A DNA stretch of 64,000 nucleotides from JAVDCA01 sp035293985 (GTDB lineage: Bacteria > Pseudomonadota > Alphaproteobacteria > Rhizobiales > Xanthobacteraceae). Shown here piece by piece: positions 63,267-64,000 of the stretch; position 1 is the stretch's first letter; every line of letters begins with the position of its first letter. The position numbers were made by a program, and so were the translations under genes. Location of the stretch: contig DATGLS010000045.1 of NCBI GenBank assembly GCA_035293985.1, positions 1 through 64,000 of the forward strand. Reading direction: 5' to 3'. The notes under the pieces are model-generated. The model was not told the DNA's origin and made no database searches. It was given only the letters and a program-made list of their open reading frames with translations.

Positions 63267-64000
63267 GACAGCGCTCCCGGCGTCGCGGGCGGCGCGCTTT
63301 CGGCCGACACGGTCTTGCGGATCTCCTCGTGCAGCTGGGCGTAGAGCTGGTTGCGCAATTTTGTGAACTTTTCCGACATGACGAAGGCCGGCTTGCGCGG
63401 ATGCGGCTCGTCGACCGCGATCACGGTCTTGATGGTGCCGGGCCGGGCCGAAAAGACGGCGACGCGGTCGGCGAGGAAGACGGCCTCGCCCAGACTGTGG
63501 GTGACGAAGACGATGGTCTTCTTGGTCGCGGCGAGCAGCACCGAGAGATCCTCGCCGAGGATCATGCGGGTTTGCTCGTCGAGCGCGCCGAACGGCTCGT
63601 CCATCAGCAGGATGTCGGTTTGCAGGCTGAGCGCACGCGCGAGCGCCGCGCGCTGGCGCATGCCGCCCGAGAGCTGGCCGGGAAAATGATCGGCGAACTC
63701 TTTCAAGCCCACCGCCTCGATCGCCCGCTGCGCCCGCCCGGCGCGCTCGGCCGCCGCGACGCCCTGAAAGCGCATGCCGAGGTCGACGTTCTCGCGCACC
63801 GTATTCCACGGAAACAGCGCATGCTCCTGAAACACGAACGCAATGTCGCGCGGCCGCGGCCCCGCGACCGGCTCTCCCAGCACCTCGACGCTCCCCGTGG
63901 TCGGCGCCAGCAGCCCGCCGACGACGTTGAGCAACGTGCTCTTCCCGCACCCCGACGGCCCGATCAGGCACAGCAGCTCGCCCCGCGCGACGTCGAGCGA
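63263..64000 (-). CDS. ABC transporter ATPase (partial, cut by window edge)
   Basis: The frame runs off the end of the window. Walker A GPSGCGKST lies just upstream of 63934, followed by the Q-loop VFQEHALFPW, signature LSGGMRQRAALARAL, Walker B ILLMDEPFGALDEQ and H-loop FVTHSLGEAV. It powers the two permeases downstream on the same strand. It is related to the nitrate/sulfonate/taurine group. The N-terminus is outside the window. Confidence 0.88.
   Translation of the reverse strand, partial: SLDVARGELLCLIGPSGCGKSTLLNVVGGLLAPTTGSVEVLGEPVAGPRPRDIAFVFQEHALFPWNTVRENVDLGMRFQGVAAAERAGRAQRAIEAVGLKEFADHFPGQLSGGMRQRAALARALSLQTDILLMDEPFGALDEQTRMILGEDLSVLLAATKKTIVFVTHSLGEAVFLADRVAVFSARPGTIKTVIAVDEPHPRKPAFVMSEKFTKLRNQLYAQLHEEIRKTVSAESAPPATPGALS

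Noticed and set aside
61741..63971. Apparent fused permeases (481 and 490 residues)
   Set aside because: Two genes are clear: an ATPase stop/GTG overlap at 63263 and a permease stop/ATG overlap at 62499. The longer frames only run into out-of-frame sequence.

Overview
The window is strongly GC-rich, densely coded DNA with mostly clear Shine-Dalgarno sites. The gene content points to an alphaproteobacterium of the Hyphomicrobiales (Bradyrhizobium / Rhodopseudomonas / Xanthobacteraceae-like). Supporting signs are many periplasmic tricarboxylate-transporter (Bug) binding proteins, NitT/TauT-type ABC transporters, MmgE/PrpD proteins, an ECF sigma factor with an NrsF-type anti-sigma and MxKDx protein, and palindromic intergenic repeats of a style common in that order. 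This is inferred from gene families; no rRNA or tRNA gene is visible. It looks like chromosomal sequence, with no plasmid, phage or insertion-sequence hallmark.

Left end (1-6844): a phospho-signalling locus arranged tail-to-tail. On the plus strand are the C-terminal part of a protein kinase with a zinc-finger tail and two membrane segments, and a membrane protein with four tandem zinc ribbons. On the minus strand an operon encodes a TerY-like VWA protein, a PP2C phosphatase with a membrane anchor, a secreted protein with about six Cys-rich repeats, and a small secreted Cys-rich protein. Kinase, phosphatase and VWA match the known TerY-P triad; the zinc-ribbon and secreted Cys-rich partners look like an envelope-facing extension. 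This is the best candidate for an undescribed system here.

7025-23328: mixed housekeeping and stress genes. These include a threonine-synthase-like enzyme with a terminator, the ECF sigma/NrsF/MxKDx cassette, a Crp-type regulator, small exported proteins, an FAD dehydrogenase, an OYE-type reductase, a PAS-only sensor, a fusion of exonuclease III with a 5'-3' (FEN-type) exonuclease, an MmgE/PrpD protein and an EF-hand protein. At 23368-24572 sit two adjacent frameshifted pseudogenes (IclR regulator and outer-membrane beta-barrel), with the terminator of the latter intact.

25151-37948: a fused double-permease ABC transporter and its ATPase; an orphan PetA/Rieske-like protein that has lost both cluster His ligands; a LuxR-type regulator; a translationally coupled membrane/DUF805/TPR trio followed by a rhomboid protease and a convergent trypsin-like protease; and an exported TPR protein.

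38026-64000: catabolic and uptake genes. A minus-strand operon encodes a Bug binding protein, a class III extradiol dioxygenase, an amidase and a DUF3303 protein. Then come a DUF1800/DUF1501 pair, a GlcG-like protein with an ACMSD-like amidohydrolase, two more Bug proteins and a CMD-like protein. A plus-strand run starting with a GntR/FadR regulator carries a binding protein without a signal peptide, a radical SAM protein, a PH-domain protein and two DapA-like proteins, the second lacking the Schiff-base lysine. The window ends with a coupled pair of unknown genes, an SDR, a ThDP enzyme and a minus-strand ABC operon (ATPase cut by the window edge, two permeases, binding protein) leading into a second MmgE/PrpD gene. 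The neighbourhood suggests a soil or water bacterium using aromatic and carboxylic acids.
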